From contig CACWKB010000008.1 of assembly GCA_902761375.1 (NCBI GenBank), positions 1-35,637 on the forward strand: DNA of 35,637 bases, written 5' to 3'. The position numbers and the translations under genes were made by a program. Of the stretch, positions 17,035 through 24,585 are shown piece after piece. Every line of letters begins with the position of its first letter. Position 1 is the stretch's first letter. Origin of the DNA: an uncultured Ruminococcus sp. GTDB lineage: Bacteria > Bacillota > Clostridia > Oscillospirales > Acutalibacteraceae. The notes below the pieces were generated by a model. The model was not told where the DNA came from. It saw only the letters and a list, made by a program, of their open reading frames with translations, and did no database searches.

Positions 17035-18000
17035 CTACGCGACCCGCTGTCCGCAGCGACCGATATTGTCGGTGATTTCGGCGCTGAACTTCTGGATAAG
17101 CGTCGCGTCGACCACATCGAGCTTGCCGTCGCTGTTCACGTCGGCGGCGGCAGCAAGGAAAACTCCGCTGATCTTAAGCCCCGCCGAATACATCTGGATC
17201 AGGGTCGCGTCCGAAACGTCAACGTTGCCGTCGGCGTTCACGTCGCCGTAGATCATGCTCTCGTGGCTTATCCAGCGCGCGAAGAAATTCGTATCCTCGG
17301 TCAGCGGCTCGCCGTTATATCGGTTTTTGTAAGCCCTGTCGGTGTACCAGCCCGCAAACTCGGCGTTCTCTCTGGCGGGGGCTTCAACGATATACGGCTC
17401 GTTTTTGGGGATCTCCGCTCCCGAAATGTAGTATTCGTCCTTTGCGTCAAGATAGAGATAAACTGTGATGCACTCGGAATACGGCACAAAGCGCGCATAA
17501 ACCGCGCAGTTTTCGGTCACGGGTTTTTGGAAATCGAACTTCTTCGTAAAACCGGGATCGGTGTACCAGCCGGCAAACATACAGTCATCTCTGCCGGGAT
17601 CCTCGATCTCAAGGTATTCGCCCGGGATGACCATAGCGGAGCTGATGGGATATTCGTCGTCGCTGAACAAGAAGATGTCGACATAAACGCAGTCGTCGCA
17701 ATTCACCCATCTGGCAAAGAAGGTGGAATCCGCCGCGACAGGCTTTGAGCTGTCGAGCTTATTGACGAGCTCCTTCTCGGTATACCAGCCGCCGAACAGA
17801 TAATCATCGCGGTCGGGCGTGTACTCCGCAAGAGGGCTGTCCGAATCCGCGTCGACCGTCTCGGTAATGCCGTCGTACATCAGGTCGTAGGTGATTTTGA
17901 TCGGACTGCCCGTTTTTTCGGGAGCTGCCGCCGCGAAGGCCGTGACTGAAAATGACGCGCAGAGCGCAAGGCAGAGTAAAAGTGCGATGAGCTTTTTCAT
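17035..18000 (-). CDS. Secreted protein with three Listeria-Bacteroides repeats and a C-terminal type I dockerin
   Basis: The 321-residue protein has a signal peptide (MKKLIALLLCLALC..., cleavage near AFA at about residue 24). Three beta-grasp repeats of the Flg_new/InlB B-repeat type follow, each ending in an aromatic-rich signature: FGGWYTEKELVNKL...FFARW, FAGWYTDPGFTKKF...YARF, FAGWYTDRAYKNRY...FFARW. The C-terminus is a dockerin with two calcium loops, GDVNADGNVDVSDATLIQ and DVNSDGKLDVVDATLIQ. Dockerins dock onto cohesins of cellulosome-type scaffolds, so this is probably displayed on such a scaffold or on the cell surface. It has no catalytic domain. AGGAGG lies 7 bases before the ATG, with an extended -10 promoter. 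The short tail after the dockerin (IGRCGQRVA) is unusual in holding a Cys. Confidence 0.9.
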   Translation of the reverse strand: MKKLIALLLCLALCASFSVTAFAAAAPEKTGSPIKITYDLMYDGITETVDADSDSPLAEYTPDRDDYLFGGWYTEKELVNKLDSSKPVAADSTFFARWVNCDDCVYVDIFLFSDDEYPISSAMVIPGEYLEIEDPGRDDCMFAGWYTDPGFTKKFDFQKPVTENCAVYARFVPYSECITVYLYLDAKDEYYISGAEIPKNEPYIVEAPARENAEFAGWYTDRAYKNRYNGEPLTEDTNFFARWISHESMIYGDVNADGNVDVSDATLIQMYSAGLKISGVFLAAAADVNSDGKLDVVDATLIQKFSAEITDNIGRCGQRVA

Positions 18001-18043
18001 GGGAATACCTCCTGTTGAAAAGTTGTTATATCATGCTAATTAT

Positions 18044-18073
18044 ATTATAGCATAAACACACGGTAAAAGGCAA
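18044..18073 (-). promoter_or_regulatory. Promoter of the dockerin gene
   Basis: TTGCCT (18068-18073), 18 bases, TATAAT (18044-18049) preceded by TGC. The -10 region ATGCTATAATATAA is the same as that of the CarD-like gene promoter. Confidence 0.7.
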
Positions 18074-18113
18074 CGAAAAAAAGCTGTGCTCAATTTAGTA
18101 ATTCTGCCCAACG

Positions 18114-18162
18114 AAAAAGGGATCCCCTGAGTGAAGCTGTCTGCTTCAGACGGGGATCCTTT
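18114..18162 (-). terminator. Terminator after the M18 aminopeptidase gene (GGATCC-type hairpin)
   Basis: GGATCCCC (18120-18127) pairs with GGGGATCC (18152-18159), enclosing an inner TGAAGC/GCTTCA hairpin. Minus-strand RNA ends in CTTTTT (18114-18118). The same GGATCC stem recurs after dapL (23228-23275). Confidence 0.85.
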
Positions 18163-18177
18163 ATTCTTTCAGAATGC

Positions 18178-19584
18178 TTATTCCGCAAAGAACTCGTAGA
18201 ACGCGCGGTAAGCCATATAAACGTCGGTCTTTGAGACGATCTCAAAGGGAGCGTGCATACTGAGCACGGGCACTCCGAGGTCGATTACGTCGACGTTCAT
18301 GTTCGCCACATACTTTGCTATCGTACCGCCGCCGCCGAGGTCTACTCTGCCGAGCTCGCCGATCTGCCACTGGATCTTGTTCTTCTCGAGCAGTGTGCGG
18401 ATCTTGCCCATATATTCAGCGGAGGCGTCGGAGGTGTCGTACTTTCCGCCGTGACCCGTGTACTTTGAGATAACGACGCCGCCGTTGAGGTAGCAGGCGT
18501 TCTTAGCCTCGAACGCGGAGGCGTAGGTGGGGTCGAACGCGGCGTTTACGTCGGCTGAGAGGCAGGTGCTCCTCGACAGAGCGCGGTAGCCCTCTTCCCC
18601 GTCCTGCTTGGCGAGGTCGTAGATGAAGTAGCGCAGGAAGTCGCTCTGCATTCCGGTGTTGCCCTCGGAGCCGATCTCCTCCTTGTCGGTCAGGTAGGTT
18701 ATGCAGGTAGCCTCGGGAGCCTCGACGTCGAGCGCAGCCATCAGCGCGGGATAGGCGCAGACCTTGTCGTCGTGGCCGTAGCCGCCGATCAGCGAGCGGT
18801 CAAAGCCCACGTCGCGGGTCTTGAAGCTCGGCACAAGGCAGAGCTCGGCGGAAAGGAAATCGCCCTCGGTCATTCCGTACTTCTCGTTGAGGATAGCCAT
18901 CACGTTGAGCTTCACGAGGTCTTTTTCATCCTCTGCCTCGGGATAAGGACGCGAGCCGACCAGGACGTTGAGATCCTCGCCGGTGAACGCCTTGCTCATG
19001 GGCTTTGCCGCCTGCTCCTGACCGAGATGCGGCAGGATGTCGCTGATGCAGAAGCAGCTCTCACCGGGCTCGTCGCCCCACTTGATATCGACCGCGGTGC
19101 CGTCGAGCTTCATTACCCTGCCGTGAAGGGTGAGCGGGATCGTCGTCCACTGGTATTTTTTGAGACCGCCGTAGTAGTGGGTCTTGAACAGTGCCAAGCC
19201 GTTAGCCTCATAGAGCGGATTGGGCTTGAGGTCTACACGCGGCGAGTCGATATGGGCGATGGCGAGGCGCGCGCCGTTTTTGACGCCGTTTTTGCCGATG
19301 ACGGCAAGCGCGACAGCCTTGCCGCGGTTCACATAGTACACCTTATCTCCGGGCTTGTAGGAGGCGTTGGGATCGTACTCCGTAAAGCCCGACTTCTCGG
19401 CAAGCGCAACGGAATACTCGACCGCCTCGCGCTCTACGGGAGACAGGTCGAGGAAAGCCTTGTAGCCCTCGCAGAATTCGTCCGCCCTGGCTATCTCCTC
19501 AGAGGTGAGGTCGCCCGCGCCCTTGCTGTCCTTGATCATGAGCCGCTCGCGCAGCTCCTCGGTTTTTGTCTTTTCGTCTGCCAT
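18178..19584 (-). CDS. apeB: M18-family (aspartyl) aminopeptidase
   Basis: The 468-residue cytoplasmic zinc aminopeptidase removes N-terminal, often acidic, residues from peptides. Family motifs: the first metal-site segment AHIDSPRVDLKPNP (near residue 110), LTDKEEIGSEGNTGMQS with the catalytic Glu, the metal Asp region SADVNAAFDP, GGGGTIAKY and the C-terminal SMHAPFEIVSKTDVY with the last metal His. Length fits bacterial M18 enzymes. AAAGGAAG precedes the ATG. It lies 41 bp after the lytic transglycosylase and is the last gene of the DUF951-prfA operon. Confidence 0.92.
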   Translation of the reverse strand: MADEKTKTEELRERLMIKDSKGAGDLTSEEIARADEFCEGYKAFLDLSPVEREAVEYSVALAEKSGFTEYDPNASYKPGDKVYYVNRGKAVALAVIGKNGVKNGARLAIAHIDSPRVDLKPNPLYEANGLALFKTHYYGGLKKYQWTTIPLTLHGRVMKLDGTAVDIKWGDEPGESCFCISDILPHLGQEQAAKPMSKAFTGEDLNVLVGSRPYPEAEDEKDLVKLNVMAILNEKYGMTEGDFLSAELCLVPSFKTRDVGFDRSLIGGYGHDDKVCAYPALMAALDVEAPEATCITYLTDKEEIGSEGNTGMQSDFLRYFIYDLAKQDGEEGYRALSRSTCLSADVNAAFDPTYASAFEAKNACYLNGGVVISKYTGHGGKYDTSDASAEYMGKIRTLLEKNKIQWQIGELGRVDLGGGGTIAKYVANMNVDVIDLGVPVLSMHAPFEIVSKTDVYMAYRAFYEFFAE

Positions 19585-19625
19585 TTTTGATCTTCCTTTC
19601 GCAGAATATAGTAAATGTTGGTTAA

Positions 19626-20264
19626 TTACCGATAATACAGCTCCTCATACTTTTCCTTCGCCGCTTCGACGCTGTCGACGTAGGCTGAGGTCTCGGAATA
19701 CGGGATGACCTCAAGGGTCTTGCCGTCGGGACTGCAGTTGGGGTCTTGGAGCCAGTCTCCGACCACAAAGCCCGCGTTATACGCCGCGACCGCACACCTC
19801 TCGTCCTTGTACTCGTCGTAGAAGTAGCGCAGCAGATAGCTGCCGTAATCTATGCAGACCGCCGGGTCGAGCAGATCGTCGGCGGTGTATTTGCCCTCCT
19901 CGCCGCGCAGACCCATCAGCCATTCAAAGGACTCGGGCATGACCTGCATTATCCCGTAGGCTCCGACGTTCGACTTGGCGTTGGGGTCGAAGTGGCTCTC
20001 GGTGCGTATCACGGCGTAGATCAGCGCTGGTTCGAGGTCGTAATCCCTCGCCGCCTTGTCGACGTACTCGCTGTACTCGCGCGGATAGCTGAGCTTCTGC
20101 ACGTCATCCGCCGTGTTACCGAAGAAACGGGTGACGAAGAATATCGCCGAGCCGACAAGCACAAGCATTATCAGAACGCCTGCGCCGATCATTATCGCCC
20201 GCCGTGCAGCCCTGCTCAGAGGCTTGCGTTTTTTCTTATTTCGCCCCGCGGTATGCCTTGCCAT
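19626..20264 (-). CDS. Membrane-anchored lytic transglycosylase (SLT domain)
   Basis: The 212-residue protein cleaves the MurNAc-GlcNAc bond of peptidoglycan with formation of 1,6-anhydro ends. A lysine/arginine-rich cytoplasmic tail (1-23) and one transmembrane helix (about 24-46) precede an SLT domain (about 60-190). The catalytic Glu is E89 in VIRTESHFDP, and the family motifs GAYGIMQVMP and AVAAYNAG follow. The ATG at 20262-20264 overlaps the coaE stop (TGATG) with GGGAG 8 bases upstream; a GTG one codon earlier is possible. Translation is probably coupled to coaE. Confidence 0.92.
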   Translation of the reverse strand: MARHTAGRNKKKRKPLSRAARRAIMIGAGVLIMLVLVGSAIFFVTRFFGNTADDVQKLSYPREYSEYVDKAARDYDLEPALIYAVIRTESHFDPNAKSNVGAYGIMQVMPESFEWLMGLRGEEGKYTADDLLDPAVCIDYGSYLLRYFYDEYKDERCAVAAYNAGFVVGDWLQDPNCSPDGKTLEVIPYSETSAYVDSVEAAKEKYEELYYR

Positions 20265-20860
20265 CACAGCACTCCCTTCAATAAGGCGATCAGGCGGTCG
20301 GTCTGCTTAGACAGCTCGCTTAAATCGCCGTTGTTCTCGATGATAAAATCGGAGCCGGCTCTGAAAAATTCCTCGCCGTACTGGGCGTTCATTCGGCTCA
20401 GCGCAGCCTCGCGCTGTATTCCGTCGCGCGCGGTTATGCGCTCAAGGCGAAGCTCTACGTCCGACACCACGCTCACGACGAGGTCGCAGATCACGTCGGC
20501 TCCGCTCTCGAAAAGCTGGGGCGCGTCGTAGATCACTGCGCCCTCGGCGCCGCGCAGCCGCTCAAACAGCAGAGCGGTCACGAACGGATGTACAAGCTTC
20601 CCGAGCAGCGCGGTCTTTTCCGCGCTCTCAAAGGCTCTCTCGGCGAGCAGCGGACGATTAGGCGTGCCGTCGGGCTTTATGATATCGGCTCCGAACTCAG
20701 CCGCGATAGCCTTCAGGCAGGGCGAACCGCCGCCGTAAAGCTCTCTGACGAGCAGGTCTGCGTCGATCACCGGAAAGCCCGCTTCTGCAAGGGATGCGGC
20801 TACGGTGGATTTTCCGGCGCCGCTCTGTCCCGTCAGACCGATCAGTTTAAACCTCTTCAA
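20264..20860 (-). CDS. coaE: Dephospho-CoA kinase
   Basis: The 198-residue enzyme phosphorylates the ribose 3'-OH of dephospho-CoA, the last step of coenzyme A synthesis. Walker A GQSGAGKST is at 11-19, the PVIDADLLVRELY substrate motif is at about 30-42, and the VIYDAPQLFESG lid-strand motif is at about 110-121. It overlaps tsaC by 14 bp at its start and the transglycosylase gene at its stop. Confidence 0.95.
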   Translation of the reverse strand: MKRFKLIGLTGQSGAGKSTVAASLAEAGFPVIDADLLVRELYGGGSPCLKAIAAEFGADIIKPDGTPNRPLLAERAFESAEKTALLGKLVHPFVTALLFERLRGAEGAVIYDAPQLFESGADVICDLVVSVVSDVELRLERITARDGIQREAALSRMNAQYGEEFFRAGSDFIIENNGDLSELSKQTDRLIALLKGVL

Positions 20861-21881
20861 GCTCGATCACCTCGAATCCCGCCGCCCTTATCAGGCGGTT
20901 GTATACCGCAAGCCCCACGCCGTCCGTTTTGGGCAGACGGGCATAGACCGTGCCGGTCACGCCGTTCTCGTCGAGCCTGCGCAGACTGTCGAACAGCCTG
21001 TGAGCCTGCGCCGACCAGTCTCCGCGGCTGCCCAGCGAATAGCAGGGAACATTGAGCAGAAGCAAGTCCTCGTCGCAGCAGAGCGCCGCTGCGCAGTCCT
21101 TGGCGTGGGCGTTTATGTAATCAATATATGCTTCGTCACCGCATTTAAGCAGAACGACGTGCGCCTTGGGCGCGTAATGCTTGTATTTCATTCCGGGGCT
21201 TGCGGCGGTCTGACCCTCGGCGAGCTTATGCAGCACCGCGTCGTCGACCTCGACCTCGCCGAGCACCTCTCGGAGCTGCTCTACGGTCACGCCGCCCGGT
21301 CTGAGCACGCGCGGCACTCCGTCCGCGACGGTTATCACGGTGCTCTCAACTCCGACGTCGCAGGCTCCGCCGTCGAGCACGGCGTCTATCCTGCCGTCCA
21401 TGTCCGCGTGAACGTGCTCAGCCGTCGTGGGGCTCGGAGAGCCCGAGCGGTTCGCCGAGGGCGCGGCGAGCAGGGTGCCGGAGGCGCGGATGATCTCCCT
21501 TGCCACGGGATGGCTCGGGAAGCGGATCGCCACCGTATCGAGCCCCGCGCTCACCTCGTCGGGTATGCGGTCGGATTTTTTCATTATTATGGTGAGCGCT
21601 CCCGGCCAGAAGGCTTCGGCGAGCTTTCGCGCCGCCTCGGGGATCTCGCGCACGGGCTTGAAGCGTTCGATATCGTCAAAATCCGCGATGTGGACTATCA
21701 GCGGATTGTCCATCGGGCGACCCTTGGCAGCGAATATACGGGCGACCGCGCTGCCGTTGAAGGCGTCGGCGGCAAGCCCGTAAACGGTCTCGGTCGGGAT
21801 GCCGACCAGACCGCCCCTTGACAGTATTTCGCCCGCCCGAGCTATATCCTCGGGCGTGCTTTTAAGTGAAAGTGTCGTCAT
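20847..21881 (-). CDS. tsaC: L-threonylcarbamoyladenylate synthase (Sua5 type)
   Basis: The 344-residue enzyme uses threonine, bicarbonate and ATP to make TC-AMP for the t6A37 modification of ANN-decoding tRNAs. The YrdC domain (about 10-205) carries [11 protein letters not shown], the AAKGRP motif and the SANRSG loop. A C-terminal Sua5 domain (about 240-344) follows a linker with [13 protein letters not shown], the hallmark of the long Sua5 form rather than short TsaC. It overlaps prfA by 4 bp and coaE by 14 bp. Confidence 0.94.
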   Translation of the reverse strand: MTTLSLKSTPEDIARAGEILSRGGLVGIPTETVYGLAADAFNGSAVARIFAAKGRPMDNPLIVHIADFDDIERFKPVREIPEAARKLAEAFWPGALTIIMKKSDRIPDEVSAGLDTVAIRFPSHPVAREIIRASGTLLAAPSANRSGSPSPTTAEHVHADMDGRIDAVLDGGACDVGVESTVITVADGVPRVLRPGGVTVEQLREVLGEVEVDDAVLHKLAEGQTAASPGMKYKHYAPKAHVVLLKCGDEAYIDYINAHAKDCAAALCCDEDLLLLNVPCYSLGSRGDWSAQAHRLFDSLRRLDENGVTGTVYARLPKTDGVGLAVYNRLIRAAGFEVIELEEV

Positions 21882-22954
21882 TGGCTTTGCATGCTTTCCT
21901 TTAGTTTTTCCGCGCGGTCCGCGGTTATGAGCGCGTCGATCACCTCATCGAGGTTTCCGTTGAGTATCTCCTCGAGCTTATAGAGGGTCAGCCCTATGCG
22001 GTGGTCGGTCAGCCTGCCCTGGGGGTAATTGTAGGTGCGGATGCGCTCGCTGCGGTCGCCGGTGCCGACCTGAGACCTGCGGTCTGCGGCGATCTCGCTC
22101 GCCTGCTTGTCCTGCTTTTCCTTGAGCAGACGGCTTTTGAGCACCTTGAGCGCCTTGTCCTTGTTCTTGTACTGGCTGCGCTCGTCCTGACACTCGACCA
22201 CGGTGCCGGTCGGGATGTGAGTTATTCTGATAGCGGAGCTGGTCTTGTTGATGTGCTGACCGCCCGCGCCGCTCGAACGGAAGGTGTCGATCTTGAGGTC
22301 GTTGGGGTCGATCTCGAGCTCAACGTCCTCAGCCTCGGGCAGCACCGCGACCGTTGTGGTCGAGGTATGCACGCGCCCCTGGCTCTCGGTCTCCGGCACA
22401 CGCTGGACGCGGTGAACGCCGCTCTCGTACTTGAAGCGCGAATACGCGCCCTCGCCCTCGATCATGAAGGATATCTCCTTGTAGCCGCCAAGCTCGGTGG
22501 GGTTCTCGTTTACCACCTCGACGCGGTAACCGCGCTTCTCGGCGTACATGGTGTACATCCTGAACAGCACAGCCGAAAACAGCGCGCTCTCCTCTCCCCC
22601 GGCGCCGCCTCTGATCTCGACGATGACGTTGCGCTCGTCGTTGGGATCCTTTGGCAGAAGCAGGAGCTTCAGCTTCTCCGAGAGCTCCTCCTGCTGCGCT
22701 TTCGCCTCGTCGAGCTCGAGCTGCGCGAGCTCTTTTAATTCTGCATCGGAATTATCATTGAGGATATCAAGGCTGTCGCGCTCGGTCTGAACCGCCTTTT
22801 TGTAGTCGCGGTAGGTCAGCACAAGCTCCTCGATCGACTTGATCTCCTTCATAAGCTTCTGATACTCCGCGGGGTCGGCAGCGACAGACGGCTCATAGAG
22901 CCTGCGGCCGAGCTCGGAATATCTCTTGTCAAAAATCTCTATTCTCTCAAACAT
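21878..22954 (-). CDS. prfA: Peptide chain release factor 1
   Basis: RF1 recognises UAA and UAG stop codons and triggers peptide release. The GGQ motif that is methylated and acts at the peptidyl transferase centre is at 231-233, and the preceding [19 protein letters not shown] context is canonical. The start chosen is the ATG at 22954 (358 residues, MFERIEIF), because AGGTG lies 6 bases upstream and family members begin MF. An in-frame GTG three codons earlier overlaps that ribosome site. The start lies inside the end of the DUF951 gene (8-bp overlap), so the two are probably coupled. Confidence 0.96.
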   Translation of the reverse strand: MFERIEIFDKRYSELGRRLYEPSVAADPAEYQKLMKEIKSIEELVLTYRDYKKAVQTERDSLDILNDNSDAELKELAQLELDEAKAQQEELSEKLKLLLLPKDPNDERNVIVEIRGGAGGEESALFSAVLFRMYTMYAEKRGYRVEVVNENPTELGGYKEISFMIEGEGAYSRFKYESGVHRVQRVPETESQGRVHTSTTTVAVLPEAEDVELEIDPNDLKIDTFRSSGAGGQHINKTSSAIRITHIPTGTVVECQDERSQYKNKDKALKVLKSRLLKEKQDKQASEIAADRRSQVGTGDRSERIRTYNYPQGRLTDHRIGLTLYKLEEILNGNLDEVIDALITADRAEKLKESMQSQ

Positions 22955-23135
22955 GGCTTTCACCTATGATTTTTTTGATGTTCTTTTCTATCCTGTTCCT
23001 CGGCGCCATGACCTCGCGCCCGCAATTCTCACAGCGGAGCTTGAAGTCCATGCCGACGCGCAGAACGGAAAAAATCCTGCCGCCGCAGGGATGCTGCTTC
23101 TTCATTTCAACACGGTCGCCGACTGCAATATCCAA
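22947..23135 (-). CDS. DUF951 family small protein
   Basis: The 62-residue protein is recognised as DUF951 (YyzM-like) from its pattern [15 protein letters not shown]...[23 protein letters not shown]. The CxxC (about 36-39) plus the earlier HPCG suggest a small metal or nucleic-acid binding fold; function is not established. The start is TTG (23133-23135) with GGAGG 7 bases upstream. It is the first gene of the prfA-tsaC-coaE-slt-apeB operon and overlaps prfA by 8 bp. Confidence 0.88.
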   Translation of the reverse strand: MDIAVGDRVEMKKQHPCGGRIFSVLRVGMDFKLRCENCGREVMAPRNRIEKNIKKIIGESHV

Positions 23136-23166
23136 AAGAACACCTCCGCTGATTATACCTTATGTT

Positions 23167-23195
23167 ATTATAACCGATTCGGCAGAAAATAGCAA
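23167..23195 (-). promoter_or_regulatory. Promoter of the DUF951-prfA operon
   Basis: TTGCTA (23190-23195), 17 bases, TATAAT (23167-23172). It gives a leader of about 25 bases before the TTG start. Confidence 0.8.
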
Positions 23196-23227
23196 GTGAA
23201 AAAGCCCAAGTTGTGAACTCTAAGCAG

Positions 23228-23275
23228 AAAGGATCCCCGTTTTTCAGAAGTCGTTTTCCGAAAAGGGGATCCTTT
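23228..23275 (-). terminator. GGATCC-type hairpin after dapL
   Basis: A perfect 11-bp stem (AAAGGATCCCC, 23228-23238, with its complement at 23265-23275) encloses 26 bases that can extend the stem through T/A runs. It lies 27 bp past the dapL stop. The T-run after it is short (TTTCTG), so termination may be partial. Confidence 0.7.
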
Positions 23276-23302
23276 GATTTACAGATATTCGGTTTTGCGG
23301 CG

Positions 23303-24481
23303 TTATGACAGCAGCTTCTTTATGCGCTCCACCGCCTCGACGGTGCTTTCGCGGTCGCCGAAGGAGGTCAGACGGAAGTAGCCCGCGCCGTTCTCGCCGA
23401 AGCCCTCGCCCGGGGTGCCGACGACGTTCGCCTCGTTGAGCAGCAGGTCGAAGAACTCCCAGCTTCCCATGCCGTTCGGACATTTGAGCCAGATATAGGG
23501 TGAGTTCTTGCCGCCCGTGTAGAAAATGCCGAGTTCGTCGAGCGCGGAGGCGATAATGCGCGCGTTCTCCTGATAATAGGCTATGTTCTCTCTGATCTGG
23601 CGCTGACCCTCCTCGCTGAAAACAGCGGCGGCGGCGCACTGCACAGGCCACGACACGCCGTTGAACTTGGTCGCCTGACGGCGGTACCAGGTGGCGTAGA
23701 GATTGTGTCCGTCGCGCTCGAGCTCCTTGGGGATGACGGTATATCCGCAGCGCGTGCCGGTAAAGCCCGCGGTCTTGGAGAGCGAGCAGAGCTCGATGGC
23801 GCAGGTGCGCGCGCCCTCGATCTCAAAGATCGAACGGGGCAGGTCGTCGGTGATGAACGCCTCGTAAGCGCTGTCGTAGAGGATAACGGCGTCGTTTCTG
23901 TTGGCGTAATCCACCCAAGCCTTCAGACCGTCGCGGTCATAAGCCGCGCCGGTGGGATTGTTGGGCGAGCACAGATAGATGATGTCAGCCTTTACGCTCT
24001 CGTCAGGCAGAGCCGTAAAGCCGTTTTGCTCGTTGCAGGCGGCGTAGATTATCTTTCTGCCTGACATGATGTTGGAATCGACGTAGACGGGATATACAGG
24101 GTCGGTCACGAGCACGGTATTGTCCTGAGCGAAGATGTCGCCGATGTTTCCGCAGTCAGATTTTGCGCCGTCAGATACGAAGATCTCGTCAGGCGAGACC
24201 GTCGCGCCGAAGCTCTTGTAGTAGTTCGAGATCGCCTCGCGCACAAAGGCGTAGCCCTCGTAGTCGGGATAGCCGCGGAAGGTCTCCTTGTGAGCCAGCT
24301 CCTCGGCTCCCTTCTTCATCGTCTCAACGACAACGGGAGCCAGCGGCAGGGTCACGTCGCCGATACCGAGGCGGATTATTTTTTTATCGGGATGTGCCGC
24401 CGCGTAATCGGCGGTCTTTTTTGCCACGTCCGCGAAGAGATAGTTGGGCACAAGATTGTCAAAATTGCGGTTTATTTTCAC
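23303..24481 (-). CDS. dapL: LL-diaminopimelate aminotransferase
   Basis: The 392-residue PLP enzyme converts tetrahydrodipicolinate and glutamate directly to LL-diaminopimelate, bypassing the acylated DapD/C/E route. Family signatures include RLGIGDVTLPL near residue 40, FRGYPDYEGY, FVSDGAKSDCGNI, CSPNNPTGAAYD, and the Schiff-base Lys in SLSKTAGFTGTRCGY (K236). Length and motifs fit DapL rather than generic class I aminotransferases. The start is GTG directly after an in-frame TGA, with AAAGGA 9 bases upstream. It follows the carB-dapF fusion gene by 104 bp, so consecutive pathway steps are encoded side by side. Confidence 0.95.
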   Translation of the reverse strand: MKINRNFDNLVPNYLFADVAKKTADYAAAHPDKKIIRLGIGDVTLPLAPVVVETMKKGAEELAHKETFRGYPDYEGYAFVREAISNYYKSFGATVSPDEIFVSDGAKSDCGNIGDIFAQDNTVLVTDPVYPVYVDSNIMSGRKIIYAACNEQNGFTALPDESVKADIIYLCSPNNPTGAAYDRDGLKAWVDYANRNDAVILYDSAYEAFITDDLPRSIFEIEGARTCAIELCSLSKTAGFTGTRCGYTVIPKELERDGHNLYATWYRRQATKFNGVSWPVQCAAAAVFSEEGQRQIRENIAYYQENARIIASALDELGIFYTGGKNSPYIWLKCPNGMGSWEFFDLLLNEANVVGTPGEGFGENGAGYFRLTSFGDRESTVEAVERIKKLLS

Positions 24482-24500
24482 TCATATCATTCCTTTAATA

Positions 24501-24531
24501 AGCGCCGCACTGTAGGATAAGGTGCGGCGCT
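24501..24531. other. Intergenic hairpin between carB-dapF and dapL
   Basis: A perfect 10-bp stem (AGCGCCGCAC / GTGCGGCGCT) with an 11-base loop, ending 19 bp before the dapL start. On the minus strand it is followed by TATTAAAGG (the dapL ribosome site), not a T-run. On the plus strand TTTTTT follows after GAAAAA, but there is no plus gene to terminate. It may be an mRNA processing or stability element. Confidence 0.5.
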
Positions 24532-24562
24532 GAAAAATTTTTTATAACGGCAAATGTATCTC

Positions 24563-24583
24563 TTGATTCTTCATTCTTAATTA
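24563..24583. repeat. Short 7-bp repeat after the carB-dapF gene
   Basis: Three heptads: TTGATTC, TTCATTC, TTAATTA, sharing TTnATT. They sit immediately downstream of the fusion gene stop in the minus sense. Confidence 0.35.
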
Positions 24584-24585
24584 TA

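Noticed and set aside
20805..21821. Plus-strand open frame of 338 codons opposite tsaC
   Set aside because: It is antisense to a complete Sua5-type gene with all motifs intact.
24501..24543. Hairpin plus TTTTTT as a terminator of the carB-dapF mRNA
   Set aside because: The T-run lies on the plus-strand side; in minus-strand RNA the hairpin is followed by the dapL ribosome site, so it is not a canonical terminator for this operon.
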